From CAVPDG01 sp963702535 (GTDB taxonomy: Bacteria; Chloroflexota; Anaerolineae; Anaerolineales; UBA4823), in assembly GCA_963702535.1 (NCBI GenBank), contig CAVPDG010000006.1, forward strand, positions 1 through 21,877: DNA of 21,877 bases. Reading direction: 5' to 3'. Position 1 is the first letter of the stretch, and every line of letters begins with the position of its first letter. A model generated the notes under the pieces. The model was given only the letters and a program-made list of their open reading frames with translations, was not told the DNA's origin and did no database searches. Position numbers and translations under genes: made by a program. This document shows positions 7,693 through 16,800 of this stretch, piece by piece.

Positions 7693-9183
7693 ATGCAAAG
7701 ACAACACCCATTCATCTCCCTGACTGGTTTTGTGGTGACCATCCTGTTTCTCTTGGGGCTGGGCGTTTCAACCTGGAAGTACGGCGGTCAGGCTTTCAGC
7801 CCGGGGAATTTGAGCGCTGTTGGCGTTGCAGGAGTTAGCCTGAGTAGTTTTACCTCGCATGCCGATTTTGAGTCCCAGTGTGATCGCTGCCACGCCCCAC
7901 TGGATGCATCACAAAATGTCCTCTGTCTTACCTGTCATACTTCTATCCAAGAGCAGGTCACGAGCGGGCAGGGATACCACGGGCAGATCGCTGGGGTTGA
8001 GCGCTGCGCCAGTTGCCACACGGAGCACCAGGGTCGTGAGTTCGACCCCGGGCAAGCCGCATTGAAGTATTTCGACCATGACCAGGCAGGTTTTATCCTG
8101 GTCAGGCACGAGAGAGATTACAGAAGCGAGCTAATGAAGTGCGCCTCCTGTCATACCCCGGACGGGCGGTATCGTGATCCTACCGAAGGACGGTGTGTTG
8201 CCTGTCACGGAGAGTATGGGGCTGGCTTCATGTCTGATCATATCCAGGCTTATGGCTCGCACTGCTTGCAATGCCATGATGGGCAAGATCGCATGGTGGA
8301 TTTCGATCACAGCTCAACTGCTTTTCCACTGCTTGGGAAACATGCCGCCGTGCCCTGCGCCGGTTGCCATGCAGGAAAAAGCCATCAGCAAGCAGCACAT
8401 GCACAGGATTCCCTGTTCGAGGGACTGAGTTCAGAATGCGCCGAATGTCATGACGAGCCGCTCGCCCATCAGGGTATCTTCGACAACAAGTGTCGAGACT
8501 GCCACACAGAAGACGGTTGGCTACCAGCCAACTTGCAAGGCGTCCTGTTCGAGCATGCGGGGAATACCGGCTTCAGCCTGGGACGCCATCGTACCGGCTT
8601 CGACGGGCAACCGCTCACCTGTTCAAGCTGTCACGTATCCCAGTTGTCTGAGGTGGATCGTCAGACTTGTACCGATTGTCATTCTGCCGGTGATGACGCC
8701 CGGGCAGCGTACATGCGCGCTCATGTTGACCAATTCGGCAACGCCTGCCTGGATTGCCATGACGGGGTAGACCGTATGACGAATTTTGACCACGCACAGG
8801 TTTTCCCTTTGGATGGGGCGCATGGCGAGATCGAGTGTACCAGTTGCCATAGAGATCGTGTCTATCATGGCGCTCCAACAGCCTGCGTCGAGTGCCATGC
8901 CGAGCCGTCCATCCATGCCGGAGTGTTTGGCGTGAGCTGCCAGGATTGTCACACCACTCAAGCCTGGGCACCTGCCCGGCTCGTGGTGCATAGATTTCCC
9001 CTGAATCACGGAAATCAGGGGGAAGTGGCTTGCACAACCTGCCACGTAAGCACCTACATCTCGTACACATGCTACGGGTGCCACGAGCACCAGCCTGCTC
9101 CAATCCAGGCAAAGCATATCGAGGAGAACATAGCGCAGGAAAAGCTTGCCGACTGCGCTGCCTGCCATCCGGAGGGCAAATAG
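7693..9183 (+). CDS. Membrane-anchored multihaem c-type cytochrome, 18 CxxCH
   Basis: A 496-residue protein with one N-terminal hydrophobic segment (residues 9-28) and no obvious signal-peptidase site, so probably an uncleaved anchor with the rest outside the membrane. Eighteen CxxCH motifs, each expected to bind a covalent haem, run from Cys63 to Cys488; examples are CDRCH, CLTCH, CVACH, CRDCH, CYGCH and a final CAACH four residues from the end. Many extra histidines (FDHD, FDHS, FDHA, LAHQGIF, SIHAGVF) suit bis-His ligation as in cytochrome c3/c7-like domains. An internal duplication shows: HCLQCHDGQDRMVDFDH recurs as ACLDCHDGVDRMTNFDH. ATG 7693 is preferred because the hydrophobic segment follows directly; ATG 7585 would add 36 residues unlike a signal sequence. 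It is the first gene of the redox operon, probably passing electrons from the cytochrome b to outer acceptors. Confidence 0.9.
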   Translation: MQRQHPFISLTGFVVTILFLLGLGVSTWKYGGQAFSPGNLSAVGVAGVSLSSFTSHADFESQCDRCHAPLDASQNVLCLTCHTSIQEQVTSGQGYHGQIAGVERCASCHTEHQGREFDPGQAALKYFDHDQAGFILVRHERDYRSELMKCASCHTPDGRYRDPTEGRCVACHGEYGAGFMSDHIQAYGSHCLQCHDGQDRMVDFDHSSTAFPLLGKHAAVPCAGCHAGKSHQQAAHAQDSLFEGLSSECAECHDEPLAHQGIFDNKCRDCHTEDGWLPANLQGVLFEHAGNTGFSLGRHRTGFDGQPLTCSSCHVSQLSEVDRQTCTDCHSAGDDARAAYMRAHVDQFGNACLDCHDGVDRMTNFDHAQVFPLDGAHGEIECTSCHRDRVYHGAPTACVECHAEPSIHAGVFGVSCQDCHTTQAWAPARLVVHRFPLNHGNQGEVACTTCHVSTYISYTCYGCHEHQPAPIQAKHIEENIAQEKLADCAACHPEGK

Positions 9184-9213
9184 CCCGCCAGAATATTAGA
9201 GATTCCCGAAATC

Positions 9214-9239
9214 CGATCAACTACGTCACATTTTGATCG
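9214..9239. promoter_or_regulatory. Inverted repeat between the two multihaem genes
   Basis: CGATCAA (9214-9220) and TTGATCG (9233-9239) are perfect inverted arms with a 12-base spacer, in the 95-base gap before the second cytochrome gene. It could be an internal regulator site, an mRNA processing hairpin or chance. It does not have the TTGAT-N4-ATCAA layout of an FNR site. Confidence 0.3.
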
Positions 9240-9278
9240 CTGAGGCGTCTTAGATTAAAAGCGGATGAGGAGAAACCA

Positions 9279-11351
9279 ATGCGACGATTATGGATCATAA
9301 TCAGCGCCATACTGGTGCTCTCGGTCCTGTTCATGTTCGGAAGCGGGATCGTGCTTGCCGAGGCCGGACCTTTTCACCCGGGAAGCCGCCTATTTCCCCT
9401 TCAGTTGGCTGTCGAGGAGCAGAGGGCTTCCTGGAATTTAAACAACACCGGGAGAGCGAAGTACCTGCTCCGCCTGGCGGAACGCCGGACAGATGATGTC
9501 CTTTTGACAGCGGATCCACAGCTAAAGTTCCAGGCGCTCCTGCTCCTGGACGACACGTTGGACCAGGTGATCGGCGCCATTGCGCTGGTTCCAGACCAGG
9601 ATGCTTCCTGGATGCGTGAACGCCTGGCTGGTTTGATCGACCAGGTTGGAGCCGCATTGAGCAGCGTTGCGGAGGTTCCCGCTGAATTTGCCGGGCTGTA
9701 CCGGGCTTTGCAAGCCAAATACTCCGCTTTGCAAGCGTTGTTCGATATAAAAAAGCAATCGGCGGGGAGTCCTGAGCCAAATTCCAGCCTGCTTGCCGAT
9801 CTCTCCTCCTTAATTCCTGCCCTGCAGGCAACGCCAGAAGGCAGCCAGCCGCAGGCTGAGAAAATCGATCCTCGCCCGGTATCCTTCTTGCCCGGCAGCG
9901 GCGGCGCAGAGCATGCCTTCTTCCCGCTGACGGGCCGGCATGCCCGCCTGGAATGTGAAGCCTGCCATACCCAGGGTTCCTTCGCCGGCGCCCCGAAGCA
10001 ATGCGAATCCTGTCATGGAGCAGTCAAGCCGCAGCGGCACTACACCGGCGACTGCGCAGCTTGCCATAATACAAACAGTTGGAAAGATACTCATTTCGAC
10101 CATGTCGCCGCCGGAGCGAAGGATTGTCTCTCCTGTCACACCCGTAACCGTCCAGCAAACCACTTCCCTGGACAATGCTCCAGTTGCCACACCACACGGG
10201 CATGGACACCGGCCAGCTTCAGCCACAGGGGCTTGACCGATTGTTCCTCTTGCCATGCAAAAAACAAGCCCGCCAACCATTTCAGCGGGCAATGCTCTAC
10301 CTGTCACAACACCAGCGCCTGGCGACCGGCAAATTTCAGCCACCAGGGCATGTCCGATTGCGCCGCGTGCCACACCAAGGACAAGCCCGCCAACCACTTC
10401 AGCGGGCAGTGCTCCGCCTGCCACAATGTCAGCGCCTGGAAGCCCGCCCATGTCAACCATCAGGGATTGACAAACTGTACTTCCTGCCACAACCAGGACC
10501 GCCCAGCCAACCACTTCAGCGGGCAGTGCTCTGCCTGCCATAACACCAACGCCTGGCGACCCGCCTTGTTCAGCCACCGGTCTGACCGACTGCTCTTCCT
10601 GCCATACCCAGGACCGCCCAGCCAATCACTTCAGCGGGCAGTGCTCTGCCTGCCACAACACCAGCGCCTGGCGACCCGCCTCGTTCAGCCATACCGGTCT
10701 GACCGACTGCGCTTCTTGCCATACCCAGGACCGCCCTGCCAACCACTTCAGCGGGCAGTGCTCTGCCTGCCATAACACCAACGCCTGGCGACCGGCGAGC
10801 TTCAGCCACCAGGGCTTGACCGACTGCGGCTCCTGCCACAGCCAGGACCGCCCTGCCAACCACTTCAGCGGGCAGTGCTCCGCCTGCCATAACACCAACG
10901 CCTGGCGACCGGCGAGCTTCAGCCACCAGGGCTTGACCGATTGCAGCTCCTGCCACAGCCAGGACCGCCCTGCCAACCACTTCAGCGGGCAGTGCTCCGC
11001 CTGCCATAACACCAACGCCTGGCGACCGGCAAGCTTCAGCCACCAGGGCTCAGACCAACTGCGGCTCCTGCCACGATAGCCAGGAGGGTCACTGCCAACC
11101 ACTTCAGCGGGCAGTGTTCGCAGTGTCACAATACCGATAGCTGGCATTCTGTCTCGATCAATCACCCCTTCCCGATGAACCACGGCGGCGCGGGTGGCGA
11201 GTGCAGCCGCTGTCATAGCGGCGGCTCTACGGATGTCAATTGTTATCGCTGCCATGACCAGCAAAAAATGGAAAGCAAGCACGCTGAGAAGAATATAGTC
11301 GACATTGCCGGTCGCTGCCTGGCTTGCCATCCAAACGGCAAAGAGGATTGA
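9279..11351 (+). CDS. Repeat-built multihaem cytochrome with DUF5667-like domain, ~24 CxxCH (frameshifted)
   Basis: An exported protein of about 690 residues. AGGAG precedes the ATG at 9279. Residues 1-28 form a signal peptide. Residues ~30-155 are helical with PGSRLFPLQLAVEEQR and LRLAERRTDDVLL, resembling DUF5667, a domain seen in Chloroflexota surface proteins. After a linker come about 24 CxxCH motifs: two lone ones, then ten 39-residue units each holding two haem sites and two spare histidines (FSHQG and PANHFSGQ), then a distinct end with CSRCH, CYRCH and CLACH. Three frameshifts lie in the repeats, near 10575-10578, 11049-11054 and 11070-11092. Together they return to the starting frame, so the terminal CxxCH motifs are read correctly; the reported haem count assumes they are errors. 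The bis-His dihaem unit suggests a long electron-conducting rod, probably at or beyond the membrane surface. Confidence 0.88.
10053..11165 (+). repeat. Tandem 117-bp repeat array encoding dihaem units
   Basis: Units start at 10053, 10176, 10293, 10410, 10527, 10642, 10759, 10876, 10993 and 11115 (first Cys codon of each CxxCH pair; the tenth is partial). The first is 123 bp, most are exactly 117 bp, the fifth is 115 bp and the ninth 122 bp. By eye, the units at 10759 and 10876 differ at only three of 117 bases, while earlier units are more diverged. Consensus peptide: CSACHNTNAWRPASFSHQG then LTDCxSCHxQDRPANHFSGQ. The pattern indicates recent expansion of the downstream end by unequal recombination or slippage. 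The copy number in the assembly may be wrong. Confidence 0.95.
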
Positions 11352-11365
11352 CGGTAGATAAGCGC

Positions 11366-11647
11366 ATGTTTCTTGATTATAAAAAGCTACTAAGGAATGA
11401 AAGCACCCGCCGCCAGGCGCTGGCGGTCGGTTATGTTGTCCCCGATCCGGCGCGTTGCGTCCAATGTGGCATTTGTTCGTTCAACTGCCCCATCGGCATC
11501 GACGTGCGCCGGCATGCCTGGACAGGCGCTCCGATCAAAGAAAACCATTGCCTGACCTGCGGTGAGTGCGTCTTCCGCTGCCCGCGTGGCGTATTGAGTT
11601 TGGTTCGTACCAACCTTTCGGGAGCGCCTTCGAATCCGGAGGGTTAA
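11366..11647 (+). CDS. Small 2x[4Fe-4S] ferredoxin-like protein
   Basis: A 93-residue cytoplasmic protein with two CxxCxxCxxxCP motifs: Cys31/34/37/41 in CVQCGICSFNCPIG and Cys62/65/68/72 in CLTCGECVFRCPRG. These would bind two [4Fe-4S] clusters and carry single electrons. There is no signal peptide or membrane helix. The spacing of about 30 residues between motifs resembles the HdrC / iron-sulfur electron-transfer subunits more than a compact bacterial ferredoxin. ATG 11366 is chosen as the first Met after the cytochrome gene; its ribosome site is weak, and an upstream in-frame ATG at 11324 overlaps that gene. It lies 14 bases after the multihaem gene and three bases before the FAD gene, so it probably links flavin to cytochrome b. 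Confidence 0.87.
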   Translation: MFLDYKKLLRNESTRRQALAVGYVVPDPARCVQCGICSFNCPIGIDVRRHAWTGAPIKENHCLTCGECVFRCPRGVLSLVRTNLSGAPSNPEG

Positions 11648-11650
11648 TCG

Positions 11651-12973
11651 ATGCGCCAATATGTCATTATCGGCGCCGGAGCGGCCGGGGTGGCAGCCGC
11701 CGAGGCGATCCGCAGTCAAGATAGCACCGGCAAGATCATTCTCCTCTCCGAAGAGGCTGAGGGGTATTATTCTCGCCCTGGGTTGGCTTTCTACCTCACC
11801 GGAGAGCTCCCAGAAGCCCAACTTTTTCCTTTCGCCACGCAGGATTTTCGCCGCCTTGGAGTGCAATCTCTGCACGGGCGCGCCACACGGATCCAGCCTC
11901 AGTTGCACCGGGTGGAGTTGGAAAACGGTTATTCCCTCTCCTACGACCGCTTGTTGATCGCGACCGGCGCTGCTGCGCTCCGGTTGACTGCGCCCGGCAG
12001 CGAGGCGCAGGGCGTGGTTAAGCTGGATTGCCTGCAGGATGCCCGCCACATAATGCAACTGGCGCGTAAGCAGCGTGAAGCCGTTGTTGTGGGCGGCGGC
12101 ATAACTGCTCTGGAGATTGTGGAAGGGCTGGTGACACAAGGAGTAAAGGTGCATTATCTCCTGCGCGGGGATCGCTATTGGAGCAACGTGCTCGATGAGA
12201 CCGAGTCGCGCATCGTGGAACAGCGCCTCAAGGAAGATAAAGTCCATTTGCACTTCCGGAGCGAGATCGCAGAGGTCCTCACCGGTGGCAATCGCGTGGT
12301 GGGGGTGCGCACCCTGGATGGGAAATGTATCCGCTGCGGAATCGTCGCAGTCGCGATCGGTGTGCAGCCGCGCAGGGAGCTTGGCGCCGCATCGGGTTTG
12401 CACGTGGAGCGCGGATTGATCGTGGACGCGTATCTTCGCACCAGCGCTCCGGACATCTATGCTGCTGGAGATGTGGCGCAGGTCGTCGATGAGCGCACCG
12501 GGCAGGTGACATTGAATACACTCTGGCCGCTGGCGCACGACCAGGGGATGATTGCCGGGTTGAACATGGCTGGCAGCAGCCGCAGGTACTCGCCGCCCGT
12601 TCCCTTCAATGTGACTCGCCTGGCGAACCTCACCACGACCATCATCGGCAAGGTCGGGCGAGGGGATGATCTGGACTTGCCAGGCATCGCCCGCGGCGAT
12701 AGTGAAACCTGGCGGCAGCTCCCGGACGCCATCGCCGCCCAGGCTGTTTTTGAGGTCAACCGCTTGCGGCTGTTACTTATTGGCGATTGCATGGTTGGGG
12801 CGGTCGTAATAGGCGATCAAACCCTCTCCAGACCGCTCCAGCAGCTTATCCTTAATCAAATGGATATCTCTCCGATCAAAGCCCAACTATTGCAGCCCGA
12901 TGCGCCAGTAGCTGATATCCTCGCTGCGTATTGGATGGAGGTAAGAGCGCATGCAGGCTGTGCAGCGCGGTAA
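11651..12973 (+). CDS. FAD/NAD(P)-dependent pyridine nucleotide-disulfide-type oxidoreductase
   Basis: A 440-residue soluble flavoprotein of the rubredoxin reductase / nitrite reductase (NirB N-terminal) type. The FAD Rossmann motif VIIGAGAAGVAAAEAIR opens the protein, YDRLLIATGA follows near residue 100, the nucleotide-binding motif VVVGGGITALEIVEGL is at residues 145-160, and YAAGDVA near residue 272 closes the FAD site. The second motif is GxGxxA and no acidic residue follows the next strand (VHYLLRGDR), which leans toward NADPH, though this is not firm. There is no redox CxxC, so it is not a disulfide reductase. GGAGGG precedes the ATG. The end overlaps the cytochrome b start by 23 bases. 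In context it likely oxidises NAD(P)H and feeds the Fe-S protein and cytochrome b; the reverse direction is possible. Confidence 0.9.
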   Translation: MRQYVIIGAGAAGVAAAEAIRSQDSTGKIILLSEEAEGYYSRPGLAFYLTGELPEAQLFPFATQDFRRLGVQSLHGRATRIQPQLHRVELENGYSLSYDRLLIATGAAALRLTAPGSEAQGVVKLDCLQDARHIMQLARKQREAVVVGGGITALEIVEGLVTQGVKVHYLLRGDRYWSNVLDETESRIVEQRLKEDKVHLHFRSEIAEVLTGGNRVVGVRTLDGKCIRCGIVAVAIGVQPRRELGAASGLHVERGLIVDAYLRTSAPDIYAAGDVAQVVDERTGQVTLNTLWPLAHDQGMIAGLNMAGSSRRYSPPVPFNVTRLANLTTTIIGKVGRGDDLDLPGIARGDSETWRQLPDAIAAQAVFEVNRLRLLLIGDCMVGAVVIGDQTLSRPLQQLILNQMDISPIKAQLLQPDAPVADILAAYWMEVRAHAGCAAR

Positions 12974-13775
12974 CCGTGAGCTCTGGCTGGCGTTTTCCAC
13001 CATCATCGTTGTGACCATCCTTTACCTGGTTGTGGTGGCAGCTCTGAGCCAGATCCCTCCCGCCAGCCAGCTCTTCGGTCATGCGCTGGGTATCCTGGGG
13101 TTTATCTTGATGCTTCTGACAGAAACCCTGTATTCACTGCGCAAGCGCAGCCGCAGCGCGCGTTGGGGACGCATGTCTGATTGGCTGTCATTTCATATTT
13201 ACACCGGAATAGTCGGACCCTTCCTCGTTTTGCTGCATGCCTCCTGGAAATTCCACGGTCTGGCTGGTTTGGTAACCCTGATGACCGCATTGGTAGTCTT
13301 CAGCGGCTTTATCGGGCGATATATCTACACCTCCATCCCGCGCACTGCCGATGAAGTTGAGGTTGAGACCGGTCTGGTCATAAGCCAGCTCTCAGCCATC
13401 GAGGCTGAGCTTAATCGCCGCATGGCTGCCCAGGTCACGCCGGTACAGACCTCGGCGAGCTGGCTGGTCAGAGAACCGGCTCCCGTTGAGAGTGCGCCGC
13501 GCATGTTTTTAACCCGTTCCTGGCTCGATTGGCAGCAGCGCCGGCGGTGGAGATCCCTGGAGCAGCATTTTGCCCCAGCCGACCGCAGCCGCTTCGCTGA
13601 GTTGGAGCGCCTTGCCCGCCGCAGAGACAGCTTGCGCCGCCAACTGGCAACCCTGGCGCTTTCCCGCAGGCTCTTCGCCATGTGGCATGCCGTCCATATC
13701 CCCCTGGGCATGCTGCTCTTCGTGGCGGCATCCATCCATATCGCCGCCGCAATTTATTTCGCCGAATTGCTGTAA
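12951..13775 (+). CDS. Membrane b-type cytochrome, probable dihaem, with long coiled insert
   Basis: A 274-residue protein with about five membrane helices (residues 11-32, 41-62, 78-100, 104-129 and 244-270). His82 and His96 in the third helix are 14 apart, and His249 and His263 in the last helix are also 14 apart; this paired spacing is the classic bis-His pattern for two stacked b-haems. His44, His102 and His246 are extra. Between helices four and five lies an unusually long, charged, Arg/Glu-rich segment (130-243) with heptad-like stretches, probably cytoplasmic. The start at 12951 has GGAGG nine bases upstream inside the FAD gene, so the 23-base overlap is real coupling. It would carry electrons across the membrane from the flavin/Fe-S proteins to the multihaem cytochromes. 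No specific family (b561, NarI, ferric reductase) could be assigned. Confidence 0.75.
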   Translation: MQAVQRGNRELWLAFSTIIVVTILYLVVVAALSQIPPASQLFGHALGILGFILMLLTETLYSLRKRSRSARWGRMSDWLSFHIYTGIVGPFLVLLHASWKFHGLAGLVTLMTALVVFSGFIGRYIYTSIPRTADEVEVETGLVISQLSAIEAELNRRMAAQVTPVQTSASWLVREPAPVESAPRMFLTRSWLDWQQRRRWRSLEQHFAPADRSRFAELERLARRRDSLRRQLATLALSRRLFAMWHAVHIPLGMLLFVAASIHIAAAIYFAELL

Positions 13776-13807
13776 TCGCTATATTTGGATTTAGTTTGTC
13801 GAAATTG

Positions 13808-13836
13808 TTTACAGCCCGCTGGAGTTGGGGTAAACT
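13808..13836 (+). promoter_or_regulatory. Putative promoter of cyclic-nucleotide cassette
   Basis: TTTACA (13808-13813), a 17-base spacer and TAAACT (13831-13836) give a fair sigma-70-type match (five and four of six positions). The predicted start of transcription is only about 9 bases before the ATG at 13852, implying a very short leader. It lies in the 76-base gap after the cytochrome b gene, where a new transcription unit would begin. Confidence 0.42.
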
Positions 13837-13851
13837 AAGCGCGGGGTCAGG

Positions 13852-16800
13852 ATGGAATCACCTTCTCAGGATCAGCTTAATGACGAGCGCCGCCAGCTCG
13901 AGCTGGCGGTGGCTGCTTTGGATGCCCAGCGGGCGATATTAGGCGATGCGGTCGTCGATGCCGCCCTGGTTTCGCTGCGCGAGAAGCTCGCCCGGCTGGA
14001 TGCCCGGCCGGGCGAGAAGTCGCCTCAGCTCAAGTTCGTCACCATCCTCTTCACGGATATCGTCGGTTCGACGCAGATCAGCCAGGGATTGGATGCTGAA
14101 GATACCCTGGCGGTGATGGATGAGGCGCTGCAGCGCTTTGGTGCCGTGGTCGAGCGCCATGGTGGTCGTGTCTTGCGCTACCAGGGCGATGGCTTGATGG
14201 CGATCTTCGGCGCCCCGCTGGCGCGTGAGGGCGATGCCGAGCGCGCGGTTCATGCCGGTCTGTCTCTTCTCGATGAAGCCAGTCGCTATGCTGTTACCGT
14301 CCAGGAGCGCTGGGGGTTGGCGGACTTTAAGATACGCGTGGGGCTGAATACCGGGCAGGCGATGGTGGGCGCCGGGGTTGAGGCGGAAAACACCGTGATG
14401 GGTATGGCGATCAACCTGGCGGCGCGCATGGAGAGCTCAGCGCCGCCCGGCTGCCTGTTGATTTCCCACGACACCTATCGCCAGGTGCGCGGCTTGTTCG
14501 ATGTCCAGGCGCAGCCTCCCCTGTTGGTCAAGGGGAAAGACGAGCCTGTGCAAACCTACCTGGTTCTGCGAGCGACACCGCGCAGCCAGCAGACCTCCCG
14601 GCGCGGGGTCGCCGGTGTGCAAACCCACCTGGTGGGGCGGGACGCCGAGCTGGAGACCCTGCAGCGGGCTTTTCTGGAGGCGATCGAAACGCGCCAGGCG
14701 CAGCTGGTCACTATCGTGGGAGAGCCCGGCATTGGCAAGAGCCGCCTGGCAGCGGAATTTGAGCGTTGGGTCGACCTCCAGCCGCTCGGCGCCTGCCGGT
14801 TTCATGCCGCCGCCGCTGAAGGCTTGTCTGGAACGCCTTACGCTCTGCTGCGCGACCTTTTTGCTTCGCGCTTCTCGATCCTGGAGAGCGATAGCGCTGC
14901 CCAGGCGCGCCAGAAGCTCGAAGAGGGACTCTCTGCATACCTGGAAGATGACGCCGGGGTTAAAGCGCACGTGATCGGCGCCCTGCTCGGGTTCGAGGCT
15001 GCCGGACTGGCGGAGAAGGATGATCCCCAGCAGTTGCGCCAGCAGGCATTGTTCTACCTGCAAGGATATTTCACGGCATTGGCAGAAGCCTCGCCGTTGC
15101 TCCTGGTCTTCGATGATATCCACTGGGCAGATGGACCTTCACTGGATGCCATCCGCGAGCTTGTCCGTCGTTGCCACGGCTCCAGGCTGGTGGCGCTCTG
15201 CCTGACCCGCCTCCGGCTGTTCGACATTCACCCCGAATGGGAAGGAGCGCAGCCCGGCGAAAACATCGTCCGCTCGCGCCTCGATCTTGCCCCCTTGAGC
15301 GCAGGCTCAAGCCGGCAGCTTGCCGCCCAGGTCTTGAGTCGCCTGGAGTCTGCCCCTCCGGAACTGAGCGAGCTGCTCGTGGAGCGGTCGGATGGCAACC
15401 CGTATTACCTGGAAGAGCTGGTGAATATGCTCATCGATGAGGGCGTGATCGTCGCCGAGGGTGATGGCGGGAGTTGGCAGGTGGATGCGCAGCGCCTGCA
15501 TAGCGTGCGCATCCCACCCACACTGACCGCTGTGATCCAGGCTCGCCTGGAGCTCTTGCCCGCTGAAGCCCGCCAAACATTGCAGGGTGCATCGGTCGTC
15601 GGGCGCAATTTCTGGGATTCGCTCTTACAAGCCATCAGCAAAGAGGACAGCCCGCCGGCGCCGCAATTGGCCCTCCTGGCAAATCAAAAGATCGTCAACT
15701 CTGAGGCGATCTCCCAATTTGCCGGCTCGCAGGAGTACAGCTTCAACCACGCCCTGTTCCAGGAGATGGTGTATCAGACCCTGCTCAAAGAGCAGCGGCG
15801 CTTGATACACGCCGGTGTGGCGCGCTGGCTGGCGCAGGCAGCCGAGTCCAGCAAGCGTGTCGAAGAATTTGCCGCCCTGGTCGCCCGGCATTACCTCCTG
15901 GCGCAGGAGAAAGACCCGGCGGCAGACTGGAGCATCCTGGCAGGCAAGCGGGCGATCTCCCAGGGTGCTTATCCCGAAGCGCGCCGCTTCTTCGACCAGG
16001 CGCTAGAGCTGCTTCCGCCCGCCGACCTGCACAGGCGCTGGCAGGCGCTTTTGGGTCGCGATGAAGTGCTTGGCGTGCTGGGAGATGCCAGCGCCCGCCA
16101 GGCTGACGATTTGGCGCTCATCGACCTGGCGCGGCAGATGGGGGATGAGAACTGTCTTGCCCAGGCATACGCTCGCCAGGGCTACTATCTCGCCGTAACC
16201 GGCGAAGAACGTCTCGCCCTCCAGGCTTACACCGCCTCCGATCAAGCTGCCCGGCGAGCCGGGAACGTGGAGGCTCAGGCAGATGTGCTTGCCATGCAGG
16301 TGGTCAGCCTGACTCACCTGGGAGAGCTAGAACAGGCTGCCAGCCTGATGCAGGCTGTCCTGGCGCTTCTGCCGCAAATCGGTGATGAGATCATCCAGGC
16401 GAGGGCGCTGACGAACCTATCGGTATATTTATCCGGGACCGGCGACCTGTCGCGCGCCGCGCAGCTCATGCAGCAGACCCTGGCTATCACGCGCCGCCTG
16501 GGTGACTCGGCTGGCGAGACGATCGTCCTGAACAACCTCGGCTACTACACCGTGATCATGGGTATGCCTGAGCAGGGTCGGCAGGACCTGCAGCGCGCCT
16601 TGCTGATCGCCCAGAAGATCGGCTTCACCAAAATTATCATCTATTCGCAGCTCAACCTGGGGCTGGCTCACCTGCGGCTGGGGGATCGCTCAGCCGCCAG
16701 GCAGGTATTGGAGCAGGCGCTCACCGGCGCTGCCGGGGTGGATCACTTCGCCTTTGCCGTTGCATCCACCTACCTGGGTCTGGAAGCCGAAGCAACCGGC

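Noticed and set aside
8615..9220. Two minus-strand open frames of 180-200 codons opposite the first multihaem gene
   Set aside because: They are antisense to a protein with 18 regularly placed CxxCH motifs and show no recognisable domain.
10053..11165. CRISPR-like array
   Set aside because: The units are contiguous 117-bp coding repeats without unique spacers and encode a consistent CxxCH pattern.
10570..11330. Long minus-strand open frames across the haem repeat array, with their own repeated peptide
   Set aside because: They are shadows of the tandem repeat: a stop-free antisense frame in one unit is copied in all. They have no ribosome site, and the plus strand has clear CxxCH coding.
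11390..12538. A 382-codon minus-strand open frame opposite the Fe-S and FAD genes
   Set aside because: The plus strand encodes two intact proteins with textbook cofactor motifs; the antisense frame lacks any known signature.
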